Below are positions 29,869-41,264 of a stretch of DNA of 64,000 bases, piece after piece. The notes under the pieces were generated by a model. It searched no databases, was not told the DNA's origin, and saw only the letters and a program-made list of their open reading frames with translations. The position numbers and the translations under genes were made by a program. The first letter of the stretch is position 1. Each line of letters begins with the position of its first letter. Origin of the DNA: Epithemia pelagica (Eukaryota > Bacillariophyta > Bacillariophyceae > Surirellales > Surirellaceae); contig OX337232.1 of the NCBI GenBank assembly GCA_946965045.2, positions 2,232,001-2,296,000 of the forward strand. The letters are read 5' to 3'.

Positions 29869-30798
29869 CTATTCTATCTTGCCGTCCTTGGCCGGCTTCG
29901 ACACCATTTCCAATGATCTTGCACATTCCTGGACGGCTCGTTGCAAGCGGTACAGAGGAACCCAGATCCAAACAAAATTGCAAAACCAAAAACCAAACCA
30001 GTAGTAGACAAACTGGTAGTGACTTAACCATTTCACGTTACCAAATCGATTGCCTGGAATGCCAACGGGGTCAAGGGCGGGTACGTTGAATTGTCCTTCG
30101 TACACTTCCGCAAAAACAAAGACAAACGCCCCAAACATGTGAAGGATGGCAGTTATTATCTCAAGTGGGAACCTGTAGGGAGATTTCACAAGCACCGCGT
30201 ATAACGTCAACAGACATACTGGTTGATGAAACAAGATCTCAACCAATCCAACGACCCATGGAACAGAGTGATGTGTTGCAAAGCGATGGTCGAGAACCTT
30301 GTACTGCGAAACGACGACAGGAATTGCTTGAAGAGTGCCTGATGCTCCATCCATGATCCCATGGTAGAGCCATGCGTTCCACCAATACCATTCGGCAGCC
30401 CATTGATCGTAAATCGGCAGGGATTTCCATGCTGACAAGAGCGACGAGTTGCCGTCACCGGTTTTGTTGCTCAAATTTTTCAGACCAATGTAAGCCGTAA
30501 CGACAGATGCCGCAAAGAACACGATAACGTAGGGATTGAGAAAGAAACCGGTCACCAATTGCTGGATATCCCACTCGTGGCTTTGCAAGAACCGAAAAAA
30601 CATGACGAAGCAAACAATGAAGGAGAAAATCCGTGTTGGATCGATCATTTTCTTTTGGATGAATTCGCTATTCCATGGAATCCAGTTGCAGCTCCCCAGT
30701 GCAGGGAGATCTATCGAAGAGGTTGCCATCCTGTTTCCATGTATTCGCCTCTGCAAGACAAGCCGGATCTTGGTTAACCTTACCAATGACGGCCGCAA
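29869..30798 (-). CDS. EBP-like (EXPERA) sterol isomerase family protein
   Basis: A multi-pass membrane protein of 286-309 residues; the start is either 30798 or, more likely, Met at 30729 (MATSSIDLPALG). Family signs are WYWWNAWLYHGIMDGASG, AEVYEGQFNVPALDP and YYWFGFWFCNFVWIWVPLY, which correspond to the conserved blocks of emopamil-binding protein, the ER delta8-delta7 sterol isomerase of sterol synthesis. Four or five hydrophobic segments are visible. Distinguishing a true isomerase from EBPL/TM6SF-type relatives would need alignment of the catalytic His and Glu residues. Confidence 0.75.
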   Translation of the reverse strand: MRPSLVRLTKIRLVLQRRIHGNRMATSSIDLPALGSCNWIPWNSEFIQKKMIDPTRIFSFIVCFVMFFRFLQSHEWDIQQLVTGFFLNPYVIVFFAASVVTAYIGLKNLSNKTGDGNSSLLSAWKSLPIYDQWAAEWYWWNAWLYHGIMDGASGTLQAIPVVVSQYKVLDHRFATHHSVPWVVGLVEILFHQPVCLLTLYAVLVKSPYRFPLEIITAILHMFGAFVFVFAEVYEGQFNVPALDPVGIPGNRFGNVKWLSHYQFVYYWFGFWFCNFVWIWVPLYRLQRAVQECARSLEMVSKPAKDGKIE

Positions 30799-31295
30799 AA
30801 CTTTCTATCTTGGTTTTGATTGATTTTTGAAAATTTGCCCAAATTCCTCACAAAAAAGGAACTACAAAAAAGAAATTTTACCAAAACAATCAGATCACTA
30901 AGGGTGGGGGTACGGGAATGCGAGGGGTACAAAACACCGAAAATTACGGTAGTCAACGAATACCTAGGTAGTCAAGGTAGTTCCCTGCATAGGCAACCGG
31001 TCAATGATGAGATTCCCGTCTACTCCAAAGAGGAAGAGCTCGTGTTAAGTGCAGTGAAATAGCGCAACTGTTGTGGTGAACCTTCTTCTCGCTGTGCAAA
31101 AAGCAGTCGATCACATTCGGTGAAATATTCTCAGACAAGGTAGGACGATCGTAATAATCATTTTCCAATCGTTTTCTTCATGCTTACGCGATGAAAGATT
31201 GTCACCATGGAAAGTCCTTTTGAACCCAGAGATCCGAAAGTATCTTTAGGTGCTTTAGCTCACCATCTTAGTATTGGCTTGCATGGTATCGCATG
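30799..31295. other. Intergenic, EBP-like to GPATCH1-like
   Basis: About 500 bp with A-rich stretches near 30840-30880 and no supported gene. Confidence 0.5.
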
Positions 31296-33782
31296 TCAAA
31301 TAGGTGATCGTTTGCGATGCCCCTTCGACCCTTCACGACGGCGCTTTGATCTTGATCTACTACGCTCTCGTTCATCCCCAGATCCATGATGGCGTTCACG
31401 ACGAGCTCGTTTTTCCTTCTTTCTCTTCTTCTTTCGTTTGCGTTCCTTTCTCTGTTCCTCTTTGGACTCGGAATCAGTCGACCACGAAGCACCTCTTCTA
31501 GAAAGGGAATGAGCCAGTTCTCTATCGTCTGGTTGTTGGTTCGAAGAAATAACCCGTTCAAGACTCGTCGTATGTGATTCAACTGAGCGCTTTTCTGTTT
31601 CTGGTTGAGAATCGCCTTTGCCTTCTACTATATCCAGAGTTTTTCTTTGTTGTTGTGCTTCCAATTGCTCGTCACTCTCCATTCTATAGTCATCCTCTTC
31701 CCTGACAGTGCCGAAAATGGAGCGATACACGTCCATTGACGGTCTTTCTGGTTCGGACCGATCCTCTGTACCCAATGTGTCTTCATGTTTATCAGAAGTA
31801 GACGCTCTGCTCGTGGACTCGGCACTCTGATGATGGTTTAAATTAGATACGCTCGAAGCCGCTTTCAGTACAGTGTCTTGAAAGAATTTTTCCTCCCGTC
31901 TTCTATTGTCTCTCCCTTCAGTTGCCGCCTTGTCACTTTGTTTTATTGGTGGTACTCGGAATCGTTTGCTCAACAGAGGTGAAGGGTAAAAGACCATAGT
32001 TGTTCTCGTGACTCTTGGCTTTGAGATGACAGAGGAACCAGTATTCTCAGCACTGGTAATAGTTTGCGAGCTGGATTTTAGTTCTGAATTACTTTGGTTC
32101 GTCGCCGGTGCAAATCGGTCCCTGAAGGATTTGGTAAGGCCCTCAAACGTACCGCTCCGAGAAGGAACCGGTGGTGCGCTTCGTTTTGCTTCCACGTGAC
32201 TTGTTCCACGATTGTCTCGCGCGGACGACATGGCCATGACTTTTGCCGCTTCCAATGCTTCGTCCATGAGCTGTTGTCGCCGAGTATCTTCCAATTCAAG
32301 CTGTGATGCCCGTGCCAATGCTTGAAGAACCAGTGGGCGTTCATTGTCACCAAAGACATGCATCGATATTGTGAAATTGTCTGGCAGGTCCGGTCCACGG
32401 AACCGATGCTCGCTTGCCGACGATGCGGGACCAGACGGCATAACAAACCCCGGTAGCATTGGTCGTCCATCAAACGTCAACCGTTCCGAACGCTCTCCAA
32501 CGCTTGACCCTTTTTGTCCCTGTTCCACACTCGACTTTGCACCATAGTTAGCCCAGGCAGCAAGGGCATTGCCCAATGCCTGATTTTCCTTGGATGACTT
32601 TGTTGTTGTCCGACCTACGTCCGTGTTTGACGCCAAGTTGGATCCTTCTTCTCCCTCGTTGCTGCTGTTGTCATCGTCATGAATGACAGTATCGTATTCG
32701 TCTTGATCAATCTGGACTTTGTCCGATATTTTGGTAAGAGCTTTCGTCTCGTCATCAAAGGCATCGTCGTCGTCTTCGCGAAGAGCAAAGCCACCCACCG
32801 ATTTTGTCCCTACGAAATCTTCCGCTGTTTCAAACTCGTGATAGTACGAATCATCGGCCTGATCCTTAAGTCTTTCATTCACGGCATGTCTTCCATCGAC
32901 ATCATCGACAGAATAAGGTCCACCCAGAATATCCGCTAGTCGGTAGACATTTTTGTTCCGTGGGCCAGACGCTTGCGCCTTTGCTCGTTGTTGCTTTTTT
33001 CGACGTTCCATGTAGGCTCGGAATTCGGGAGCATTTTGATGGGCCTCGTATCCCAATCCAACCAAATCCAATTTTGGTGGAGGTATCGGAACACGCTGTT
33101 TTTGTTGAATCTGAATTTTTTGCAAGCGGCGTTTCGACAAAAACATATGCTCCTCCCGGTTTTCGGTGGAGTTCATCCTTGCACTGTCGTCGTCCGACTG
33201 AGCCGTATGCATCAACAACATTGGTGGCTTTTGGAGGGGTACATAAACATGGTTGGACGTACCTCCTCGCCACCCCAGTTCATGAAGGAGTCTTTGTCCA
33301 ACATTTTTAGGTGGTACCACAGCACTTGTAGTAGATGAGATTGCTGTATCCAGGAATCCTAGATGCTGATTGGCGTTGTTTCGGTCGGTTCCAAAAGATA
33401 AACTACGTTCTTCTTCTCCACGTCCCCCAGCCGTCAACTCTTGTGCTACTCGACGAGGTCCACCCCAATCACTATGGTCTTGTTCATCCATAAAATCTTC
33501 CACTTGTTGCCTCTCATGTTCGGACTTTTTTCTATCGATGTTGGAGTCGTCATCTTGGTTTTCGTCTACGCGATCCTGGCGTGGTTGCCAGCCTTCTCGG
33601 GAACCAACTGTATTAAAATAACCAGCCGAAAACCCTCCAGCAAAGGCCCCATGAAGACGATCTGCTTTTTGGCGTCGCTTATGTCGCGGAACATACCGAA
33701 GTCCCGACATTCCCTTGGTGTATGGGCTAAGGCTAAGGGCTCTCTCAGCTCTCAGTTGGTTATGATAATGAAAAAACCACAC
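31296..33782 (-). CDS. GPATCH1: G-patch protein, GPATCH1/TOUGH-like
   Basis: 805 residues from the likely start at 33713 (MSGLRYVPRHKR); the frame extends upstream to 33782. Near the N-terminus are HGAFAGGFSAGYFNTVGSREGW and VEDFMDEQD, the N-terminal block (DUF1604) of GPATCH1, followed by a G-patch (VGQRLLHELGWRGG, about 160 residues in). The C-terminus is Lys/Arg-rich with an SRSRSK tail, typical of splicing proteins. In other eukaryotes GPATCH1 joins the spliceosome and activates a DEAH helicase. It is in the same orientation as the upstream JmjC gene. Confidence 0.85.
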   Translation of the reverse strand: MWFFHYHNQLRAERALSLSPYTKGMSGLRYVPRHKRRQKADRLHGAFAGGFSAGYFNTVGSREGWQPRQDRVDENQDDDSNIDRKKSEHERQQVEDFMDEQDHSDWGGPRRVAQELTAGGRGEEERSLSFGTDRNNANQHLGFLDTAISSTTSAVVPPKNVGQRLLHELGWRGGTSNHVYVPLQKPPMLLMHTAQSDDDSARMNSTENREEHMFLSKRRLQKIQIQQKQRVPIPPPKLDLVGLGYEAHQNAPEFRAYMERRKKQQRAKAQASGPRNKNVYRLADILGGPYSVDDVDGRHAVNERLKDQADDSYYHEFETAEDFVGTKSVGGFALREDDDDAFDDETKALTKISDKVQIDQDEYDTVIHDDDNSSNEGEEGSNLASNTDVGRTTTKSSKENQALGNALAAWANYGAKSSVEQGQKGSSVGERSERLTFDGRPMLPGFVMPSGPASSASEHRFRGPDLPDNFTISMHVFGDNERPLVLQALARASQLELEDTRRQQLMDEALEAAKVMAMSSARDNRGTSHVEAKRSAPPVPSRSGTFEGLTKSFRDRFAPATNQSNSELKSSSQTITSAENTGSSVISKPRVTRTTMVFYPSPLLSKRFRVPPIKQSDKAATEGRDNRRREEKFFQDTVLKAASSVSNLNHHQSAESTSRASTSDKHEDTLGTEDRSEPERPSMDVYRSIFGTVREEDDYRMESDEQLEAQQQRKTLDIVEGKGDSQPETEKRSVESHTTSLERVISSNQQPDDRELAHSLSRRGASWSTDSESKEEQRKERKRKKKRKKEKRARRERHHGSGDERERSRSRSKRRREGSKGHRKRSPI

Positions 33783-34094
33783 CGGGGATCAAAAACGAGA
33801 CTCGGGTCGCCCTTAAGTCGCCTGATTGCCACCCTCTATCCCTTCCCTTTTCTCGTTGAGGTTACCTCCATAGGTTGTGTCTGTAATCTGTAACTTGTCC
33901 TCGTGCTCCTAGAAGTACGAATAGGATCCAGCATACACTAGGTAACCTTATAAGCTCTTGCGTACAATAAAGTTGATGAGGTATCCAAGAAGAAGCCAGA
34001 TTACACACATTGCTGGTCTGAGAGTCCGAGAGTCTGTGGACAAATGAGAACGGCCATTTGATTTATATCCGCAGACGAATAATGTAATGGGCAA
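33783..34094. other. Intergenic, JmjC to GPATCH1-like
   Basis: About 310 bp, the promoter side of the GPATCH1-like gene and the 3' side of the JmjC gene. No gene is seen. Confidence 0.5.
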
Positions 34095-35684
34095 TCATGA
34101 GTCGCCAAATTCATCGCACTTTTCTTCTTTCCATTCTCTTGCATTGATGTTCTCGTCCTTGTTGTCTGACCATGACATTTGACCTTGTTGTTGAGGAGAC
34201 ACAGCTAATGAGTTCACCAGTTCGGGTCGTTCTTGTATCAAGGATTCGTAGAGCATTTCTCGCTGGATGGATGATCCTTGTGTTTCCACAGCGTTCCAAA
34301 ACTGCCGAAAGGTCGGATATTCCGTGGCATAATTTTGTGTCACGGCAACGGAAGCTTCAATATTCAAAACCAAATGCGGCCATCCCGCAGGTACGTAAAT
34401 GGTTTCACCAGGTTTTTGTAAAAATTCAACATATCGAATCACAGTTGTCGTTTGTTCTGGATTGGTCTCTCTTGCATTTCTGTTCCACTCTAAAATCTTT
34501 TGTCCACACCACCATTCCTCGAACCATACGACGGATTGCAGCGTGCTTTGGTTTGGATCGTTTTCAAAGTATGCAATGGCAGCAGCAGGTGTATCGGGTG
34601 GAAACAGCACCCACCGCTTACATCCTTCTATAAGTGCAACCCAAGCATGTGTCCCAATCGGGTCGACATGAAGACCTGTTCCAGATCGCTCCGGTCCCAT
34701 TAAAATCCATTGATATGGAGGACGTACGCCCACAAGTTCACCGTCCGTCTCCTTGTCCACTACCTCTTCAGGAAGACTGGCAAACAGATCATAGCGGAAA
34801 CAAGTGGGAACCGAAAACTCATTGACCAAACCATTACGTGGATCGTCCGGTCGATGAAACTGAGAATCGTAAATGGCAAGGGGTGAATCGTCGGTCAGTC
34901 CCTCAATCGAGCTGCAGTACTTTCGATATGCATCCAGCGTCATGCCTACTCCATGCGTATCCGAAAACCGCCACTCGAGATGGTGATCCTGCCCAAACCG
35001 TTCCATTAACGAGTTCCATCTCATCGATGTCATGGCAGGCCAGTTTGTTGTGCATCCGTGAATCAATGCCGGGATGGAATTGGCCTCGAATAGCGGGGGA
35101 GAATCTCGCATGGCTCTTCCCGTATGAGATGGGTAGAGATGTTTGAGATCCCTCTCATAGTCTAAAACCATTGGATCCATTCGCTCCAACACTACCATAG
35201 ACGTATTCTGGGAGTTGTGGTATGTGGGAGTAACCAAAGGTTCTTCCAGCAAGCGCGCTTTCAATGATTTCCATTTGCTGTCCTTGTCGGAAAAGAGTGG
35301 CACTGCAAGAGGCAACTGGCTTTCACGACGTAAAAGGGGACAGCCGGATCCCACGCCCAGCGCTGCTTCCATCTCAGACGTCACTGGAACAAACTGTTTC
35401 TGCCGCCACTTTGCTACATCGCAACCGTCGGTCAGCGCCATGACCTGTTCACCACTGGTGGTTTTTTCTTCATGCTTTTCATCTCGACAAATCTCTCCAT
35501 CCGACGAATCGGAACTATGGTTGCCGTCATGGTGAGACACGATCGCCGCTTCATCATCGTTGTTGCCATAGACATCTAAAAGTTCTGGTCGTTCGGCAAC
35601 TTTGATACACCATACACTGTAGCGATCCTCAGCAGACAAAAATAAGTCAGAGGAAGAACATGACAAGAGGGCATGTTGTTTCAT
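34095..35684 (-). CDS. JmjC-domain hydroxylase, JMJD6-like
   Basis: 529 residues. The cupin core has the iron ligands His-x-Asp in SGTGLHVDPIGTHAW (about residue 340) and the distal His in VPAGWPHLVLNIEASVAVTQNY (about 435). CKRWVLFPPD and EFLQKPGETIYVPAGW match the JMJD6/PSR group, which hydroxylates lysines of splicing factors and has been reported to demethylate arginines. The first about 170 residues are acidic and Ser-rich and may be unstructured. Residue-level substrate specificity cannot be read. No signal peptide, so nuclear or cytosolic. Confidence 0.88.
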   Translation of the reverse strand: MKQHALLSCSSSDLFLSAEDRYSVWCIKVAERPELLDVYGNNDDEAAIVSHHDGNHSSDSSDGEICRDEKHEEKTTSGEQVMALTDGCDVAKWRQKQFVPVTSEMEAALGVGSGCPLLRRESQLPLAVPLFSDKDSKWKSLKARLLEEPLVTPTYHNSQNTSMVVLERMDPMVLDYERDLKHLYPSHTGRAMRDSPPLFEANSIPALIHGCTTNWPAMTSMRWNSLMERFGQDHHLEWRFSDTHGVGMTLDAYRKYCSSIEGLTDDSPLAIYDSQFHRPDDPRNGLVNEFSVPTCFRYDLFASLPEEVVDKETDGELVGVRPPYQWILMGPERSGTGLHVDPIGTHAWVALIEGCKRWVLFPPDTPAAAIAYFENDPNQSTLQSVVWFEEWWCGQKILEWNRNARETNPEQTTTVIRYVEFLQKPGETIYVPAGWPHLVLNIEASVAVTQNYATEYPTFRQFWNAVETQGSSIQREMLYESLIQERPELVNSLAVSPQQQGQMSWSDNKDENINAREWKEEKCDEFGDS

Positions 35685-36631
35685 AGTGTTCCGTTTGACG
35701 ACTCATTCTTCTCTTCCTTCCTCATTGATTGTGATGATGGATTGATGGTGATTGGTCTGGTCGGTGACGCGTGACGGGTGTACGCATGCGCGATAGAAAA
35801 TGCGCGCGAGGGAGTCCACAGACGTTTTCATGCGACTGGCCCCGGATTTCGGATAGAACTCTAACCCTAGTGAAAAAGAACAGTGGATTTGTCAAATATC
35901 CTCCTTCCTACAACAAGATCAGAAGAAGAGAAGGATATGTGGGGGTTAAACGAGGAATCTAAAGATGAAAGCCAATCATCAGGACGGGACACTTGAACTT
36001 GGTATCTAGGTTGCGGGGAGATTTTCGATCCAAGAGCAGATAAGATCTGGATGGTTTACGATGCTCGCATCAGCCTTAGATTCCTGATCACTTTGATGGG
36101 AAAAGACGAGCCTTGGATATATTTAAGAAACAGGAGAGAACCGAGACAGTTGGACTGGTACCATTTGGAAGTTGGAAGATGTGCAAATCTTCATATTCTC
36201 AATTGAAACCCATGGAAACCTGAGCGGGAAGGTTTTGTCGTCTTTGCTACTTGGATGGCCATGGAGCAAGTGAGGGAAGCATTCCGTTGCGATCCATACA
36301 TTGCAAGTCATGGTTTCGTTCTATGATCACTCCGTGTCAGCTAGGAAAGTATGTCCACATGACACTCCGAAGACTGGATAGGAGTCGTTTGGCGAGTCAT
36401 ATGCACCTCTTTTTCGATTGTGAAGCTTCCGTTGCACTTATGTTGGACATGCAACACCCTCCAAAAACTACTACAACCATTCACGCATTCGGCATTGGTC
36501 ACCGTGTCCCCTTTCTGGGACTGACCAGTTGTGTGACGGTCACCCCTCATACCTCCCACAAATATCCATCGGAATTGCACAGAATCCTCGCTATTTTACG
36601 ACAACAACAGTGGGAGCCCGTTCGTCCGAAA
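35685..36631. other. Intergenic, upstream of PSxxPS gene
   Basis: About 950 bp between divergent genes. A frame stays open from 36251 into the signal peptide, but its translation before 36632 looks random. An A/T-rich TATATTTAAG is at about 36117-36126. Confidence 0.5.
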
Positions 36632-39600
36632 ATGGTGACGGTGTTTCTCGCCCTGCTTCTTCTGACCACACTACCCGGTTCTTGTCATGGTTTAGATCGT
36701 CCAAGAAGCAATCGTCTAGGGGCCTTGACAGAAGTGCATGATGAAGCACAGACGCTGAAACAGGAAGTAAACGCAGGAAGTGGAGACGTATCATGGGTCG
36801 AGGTAAATGAAGAATGAGATTCTTGATCAGAGAGCATTCCCTTTATTCTCATTGTGCTACTTTACAGGAACAAGAATTCTGGCAGCGGGTTCTTCGTACG
36901 AAACATGATGCACATGTCCTCTCGATTGGTTCTCCATCGCAAAAACCTTCAAACGCGCCATCCCGATTTCCTTCAGTATTGCCTTCTAAGCCAACGACTG
37001 TATCACCTTCTCAGAAACCAACTTCGTCACCTTTGAGAAAACCAACGCCCATTCCATCTTACAAACCCACTCAGAAGCCCACAAAAAAGCCAACTTGCAC
37101 CCACACCACTGAGTCTACTTATTCACCCTCAAAGCAGCCATCTTCGCAGCCTTCTGCAGGACCAACAACTATTCCTTCAGACGCTCCATCCCTCAGTCCG
37201 TCCATGCAACCATCTCAGAAGCCATCAAACACACCATCTTCCTCACCATCCGAAGATCCATCGGTGTCGCCTTCATCGAGTCCGTCTGATTCACCTACGA
37301 ACACGCCCTCGATGCAGCCGTCACCGTCACAACACCCATCAAATGGTCCTTCAAATTCGCCTTCGAACGAACCCACGTTTGTCCCTTCGGTTTCTCCGTC
37401 CGAAGCTCCTTCTAAATACCCTTCGGAATGGCCATCTACAGCTCCAACTTCGTACCCTTCTCATAAACCGACACCATTTCCTTCGTTTCATCCATCGTAC
37501 GGTCCCACAAACGAACCTACCAAGAAGCCAACTTGCACTCACACAAAAGGACCAAGTGAGGCTCCTTCCGGGTATCCATCCTCATTTCCCTCTGGCGGAC
37601 CATCATCTACTCCTTCTGATAGTCCCTCCGAGCGGCCGTCGAAACTGCCTTCCCAGAATCCATCTTCGTCCCTATCTGAAGAACCATCCGCTCGCCCTTC
37701 GGAAAATCCATCCGATTCTCCTTCGCGAGCTCCCACAGGCATTCCGTCAACAGACCCTACATACGCTCCCTCTTCTGTGCCATCACAACAGCCTTCCCCT
37801 GAACCGTCTAACAAGCCAACATCAAAACCATCCTTTTCACCCTCCAGTGATCCATCCGAGGCGCCGTCGACAAAGCCTTCGCATCTTCTGTCCAGTGTGC
37901 CGTCCGAAAAACCATCCTTTGTGCCATCGCATGAGCCTACAGACCTTCCCTCCCATACGCCATCCGACAAGCCTTCGTTACATCCGTCCCGGTCTCCCTC
38001 CAGTAAACCGTCTTGGCTGCCTACGAATGTTCCGTCGGATTCTCCGTCTCATAAACCAACGACAACTCCGTCGAGTGCACCATCAGATAGTCCTTCTGTT
38101 CATCCTTCTAGTTTACCCTCGAGGTCCCCTTCTGGACAACCATCTAGTTCGCCATCGAAGGAGCCTTCCCAGCATCCCTCTGAAGCACCATCTCAGGTAC
38201 CATCCAGATCGCCTTCGTCTCACCCGTCGGAAAGGCCGAGCAGCTCCCCCTCTCACGAACCTTCAATTCTTCCGTCCGGCAAGCCATCCTTTGCACCATC
38301 GCAGGAGCCTTCAACACAACCTTCCCAGGTGCCATCCGGCAAGCCTTCGTCTCAGCCGTCGTGGGTTCCCTCCAGTCAACCGTCTTTGCTCCCTTCGAAC
38401 GTTCCGTCGGATTATCCTTCCGAAGAACCGACGACAACGCCTTCAACTGGTCCGTCGAGTGCACCGTCGGATAGTCCTTCTGTTCATCCTTCTAGTTTAC
38501 CCTCGGTCTCTCCTTCTGGAGAACCATCTAGCTTACCGTCGAAGGAGCCTTCCGAGCATCCATCTGAAGCACCGTCGCAGGTTCCATCCAGATCGCCTTC
38601 GTCTCACCCGTCGGAAAGTCCAAGTGGTTCCCCCTCTCATGAACCTTCAAGTTCTCCGTCCGGCAAGCCATCCTTTGCACCATCGCAGGAGCCTTCAACA
38701 CAACCTTCCCAGGTGCCATCCGACAAGCCTTCGTCTCAGCCGTCGCCGGCTCCCTCCAGTCAACCGTCTTTGTTCCCTTCGAACGTTCCGTCGGATTATC
38801 CTTCCGAAGAACCGACGACAACGCCTTCAACTGGTCCGTCGAGTGCACCGTCGGATAGTCCTTCTGTTCATCCTTCTAGTTTACCCTCTGGAGAACCATC
38901 TAGCTCACCGTCGAGGGAGCCTTCCGAGCATCCATCTGAAGCACCGTCGCAGGTTCCATCCAGATCGCCTTCGTCTCACCCGTCGGAAAGTCCAAGTGGT
39001 TCCCCCTCTCACGAACCTTCATCTTCTCCGTCCGGCATGCCAACCTTTGCACCATCCGACACGCCTTCGTCACAGCCGTCGTGGGATCCCTCCAGTCAAC
39101 CGTCTTTGCTCCCTTCGAACGTTCCGTCGGATTATCCGTCCGAAGAACCAACGACAACGCCTTCGACTGGTCCGTCGAGTTCACCGTCGGATAGTCCTTC
39201 TGCTCATCCTTCTAGTTTGCCCTCGGTCTCTCCTTCTGGAGAACCATCTAGCTTACCGTCGAAGGAGCCTTCCGAGCATCCATCTGAAGCACCGTCGCAG
39301 GTACCATCTACGCTACCATCCCGTAGTCCCTCTGGCAAACCATCATCACCTCCTTCCCGCATCCCATCTTTGAATCCGACAGGTGAACCTACTCGTATAC
39401 CGTCCCAACTTCCTTCTACGCGGCCGTCATCCTTTCCTTCAAATCGACCGTCGTTTCTTCCATCACCCGTTCGCTCTCCCTTGCCGTCGCTAAGACCAAC
39501 GGAGAAACCAGCTCCCTTGACATCAGCGAAGTACTCTCCGAGTCCATCTACATCGCCCTCAAACCTACCATCTAGAGTTGCATCGGACATTTCTTGGAAC

Positions 39601-40508
39601 AAACCTTCAAATCCAACGCCAATCATTGACGGCGATTACTCTGGTGGTGGATGCGAAGATTACGGAAATGATCATAGGTTTGGAAAAGGCGGGAAAAAGA
39701 AGTCCAAGTCATCGAGGTCAGGGAAAGGACCGCAGACCCCTGGAACACAATGCCCACACGGCAAAACCGGAAAGAAAAAACTACAGTATCCTTCTTCAGC
39801 GTTTTCATGTGACACTGTATCACCCTCAAGAAATATATCTCCGGAACTTGACCTCGATGATGACTTCATTATTGATGGTGGATGGAAAGAAGATTCAGGA
39901 TCGAACGATGACCCAGATTCAGGATTTGGGCCCAGTAAGAAAGCTCTTGGAATGAAACCTGTAACAACATCTTCAGCCAATTTCCCCAAATCTCCAGGTA
40001 CGAAGTAAACTGTGTCTCTTTCTGTCCGCCTATTCATTTACGCATCAGGCTCATATCACAAATTTTTCCATCAGCAGGCGGGAAAAAGTCATCAGGTACA
40101 CGAAATGTCATGGCATCAGCATTCCCTGGAGGAAAGGCAAATTCCTTCAAATGCTCCATGGCACGACCAAGCGAATCTGAAGATTACGACGCAAGCCCCC
40201 TTGAGCTGGAGGATGACTACTTTAATATCGCAGGAAAGAGTCCATCCAAATCTAGCGGAAAGGCGAATGGAAAAGCAAATAGGAAGGCAAAGGGAAAGGC
40301 CGGTGAGAAGGCAAATGGAAAGGCCAGCGAGAATGGAAAAGCCAGCGGCAAAGGAAAGCGAGGTTCCTCATTGCCAACAAATGCCGAAAGTCCTCTGGCA
40401 ATGTCTCAGAGTGCCGAGTCTAGTTTGCCGTCAGATGGAAAAGGAAAGAAAGCTTCTCGTTCCCATGATACTCCATCTGTTTATCCAGCGACCAAACCGG
40501 TGTGGTGA
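36632..40508 (+). CDS. Secreted PSxxPS-repeat protein with Lys-rich tail
   Basis: Three exons: 36632..36802, 36868..39997, 40078..40508 (introns 65 and 80 nt; donors GTAAAT and GTACGA, acceptors TTTACAG and CAGCAG), giving 1243 residues. A clear signal peptide (MVTVFLALLLLTTLPGSCHG) starts the chain. From about residue 76 to 980 runs an almost unbroken P-[ST]-x-x period of four, likely O-glycosylated or a polyproline rod. Next is an acidic DDD/GGG region with basic KKKSKSSRSGKG. The tail (about 1150-1200) is Lys every 3-4 residues spaced by Ala, Gly, Asn and Ser (GKANGKANRKAKGKAGEKAN), similar in spirit to KxxK of silaffins. I infer a cell-wall or frustule-associated protein. Confidence 0.8.
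38086..39303 (+). repeat. 384-bp higher-order repeat inside the PSxxPS gene
   Basis: The marker GATAGTCCTTCTG recurs at 38086, 38470, 38854 and 39190: periods 384, 384 and 336 bp (the last 48 bp shorter). Each full unit is 128 residues of 32 tetrapeptides and the copies are nearly identical in DNA, so they arose by recent unequal exchange. Confidence 0.92.
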
Positions 40509-41264
40509 TTTGATGGATAGCACAATCACAAGCCCAAAACATGTGTCTTGAGTTGTGCGGTACGTCGACTATAGCATGATCCTGTCGCGGCCGCATGGTA
40601 TAAGCTCATACAAAAGGGCACAGGTCTCCGCGTATCAGACCAGCACCATCTCCTAGACTAACGTGACTCTATAATCCTTGTGAATTATCACTCGGCACGC
40701 AGAAAGCTTCTAGACCAATCGGTAAACTTCTAGCGAGGAGTATGTAGGTAGACGCCATCGTACATGGTTGATACGAAGAAGCGAATGACAAACGATTGGT
40801 CCCGCTGCATAGCTACCATGCTATGCTGCGCACATGAACAACTACCTACCTAGGAGTATTCTCTTTCTTCCTTGTCCTCATCTATCCCGGCTCCAGAATG
40901 CAAATGCAAACAAGCAGGAATGAAATCTGAGAAGAGAAGGTGTCTACCGTTCAATGCAAATGCAACTTGGCGAGCGGCTAGCATTGCAGTTTACAGTTCT
41001 CAGTTCTCACCAATTGCCCCGATCTTCAGACAACATGACACAGCCCTGTCAAGATACCAGCTACACATCCCCCGCGCTTATACGAATTTTTCAATTTAGT
41101 TAAAACAATAATTTACACCAGTGAGGAAGATCGGGAGTACTACATTCTCAAATCCTCTCACAACTTTATTTTTGCGAACCAGAGGAGGTCCAATCGTAAA
41201 GGAACCAACGAAGCAAATTGATCCCTTTCTATCCCATTTCATCCAAGAAATCACCTCTACAACC
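40509..41264. other. Intergenic
   Basis: About 760 bp between the PSxxPS gene and the small coiled-coil gene. No supported feature. Confidence 0.5.

Noticed and set aside
36251-36631. Upstream extension of the PSxxPS gene
   Set aside because: The translation is unremarkable and the signal peptide begins exactly at Met 36632.
37343-39373. 676-codon plus-strand frame overlapping the PSxxPS gene, and several minus-strand frames there
   Set aside because: They are shadows of the 4-residue (12-bp) repeat, whose period keeps other frames open; no start context or domain.
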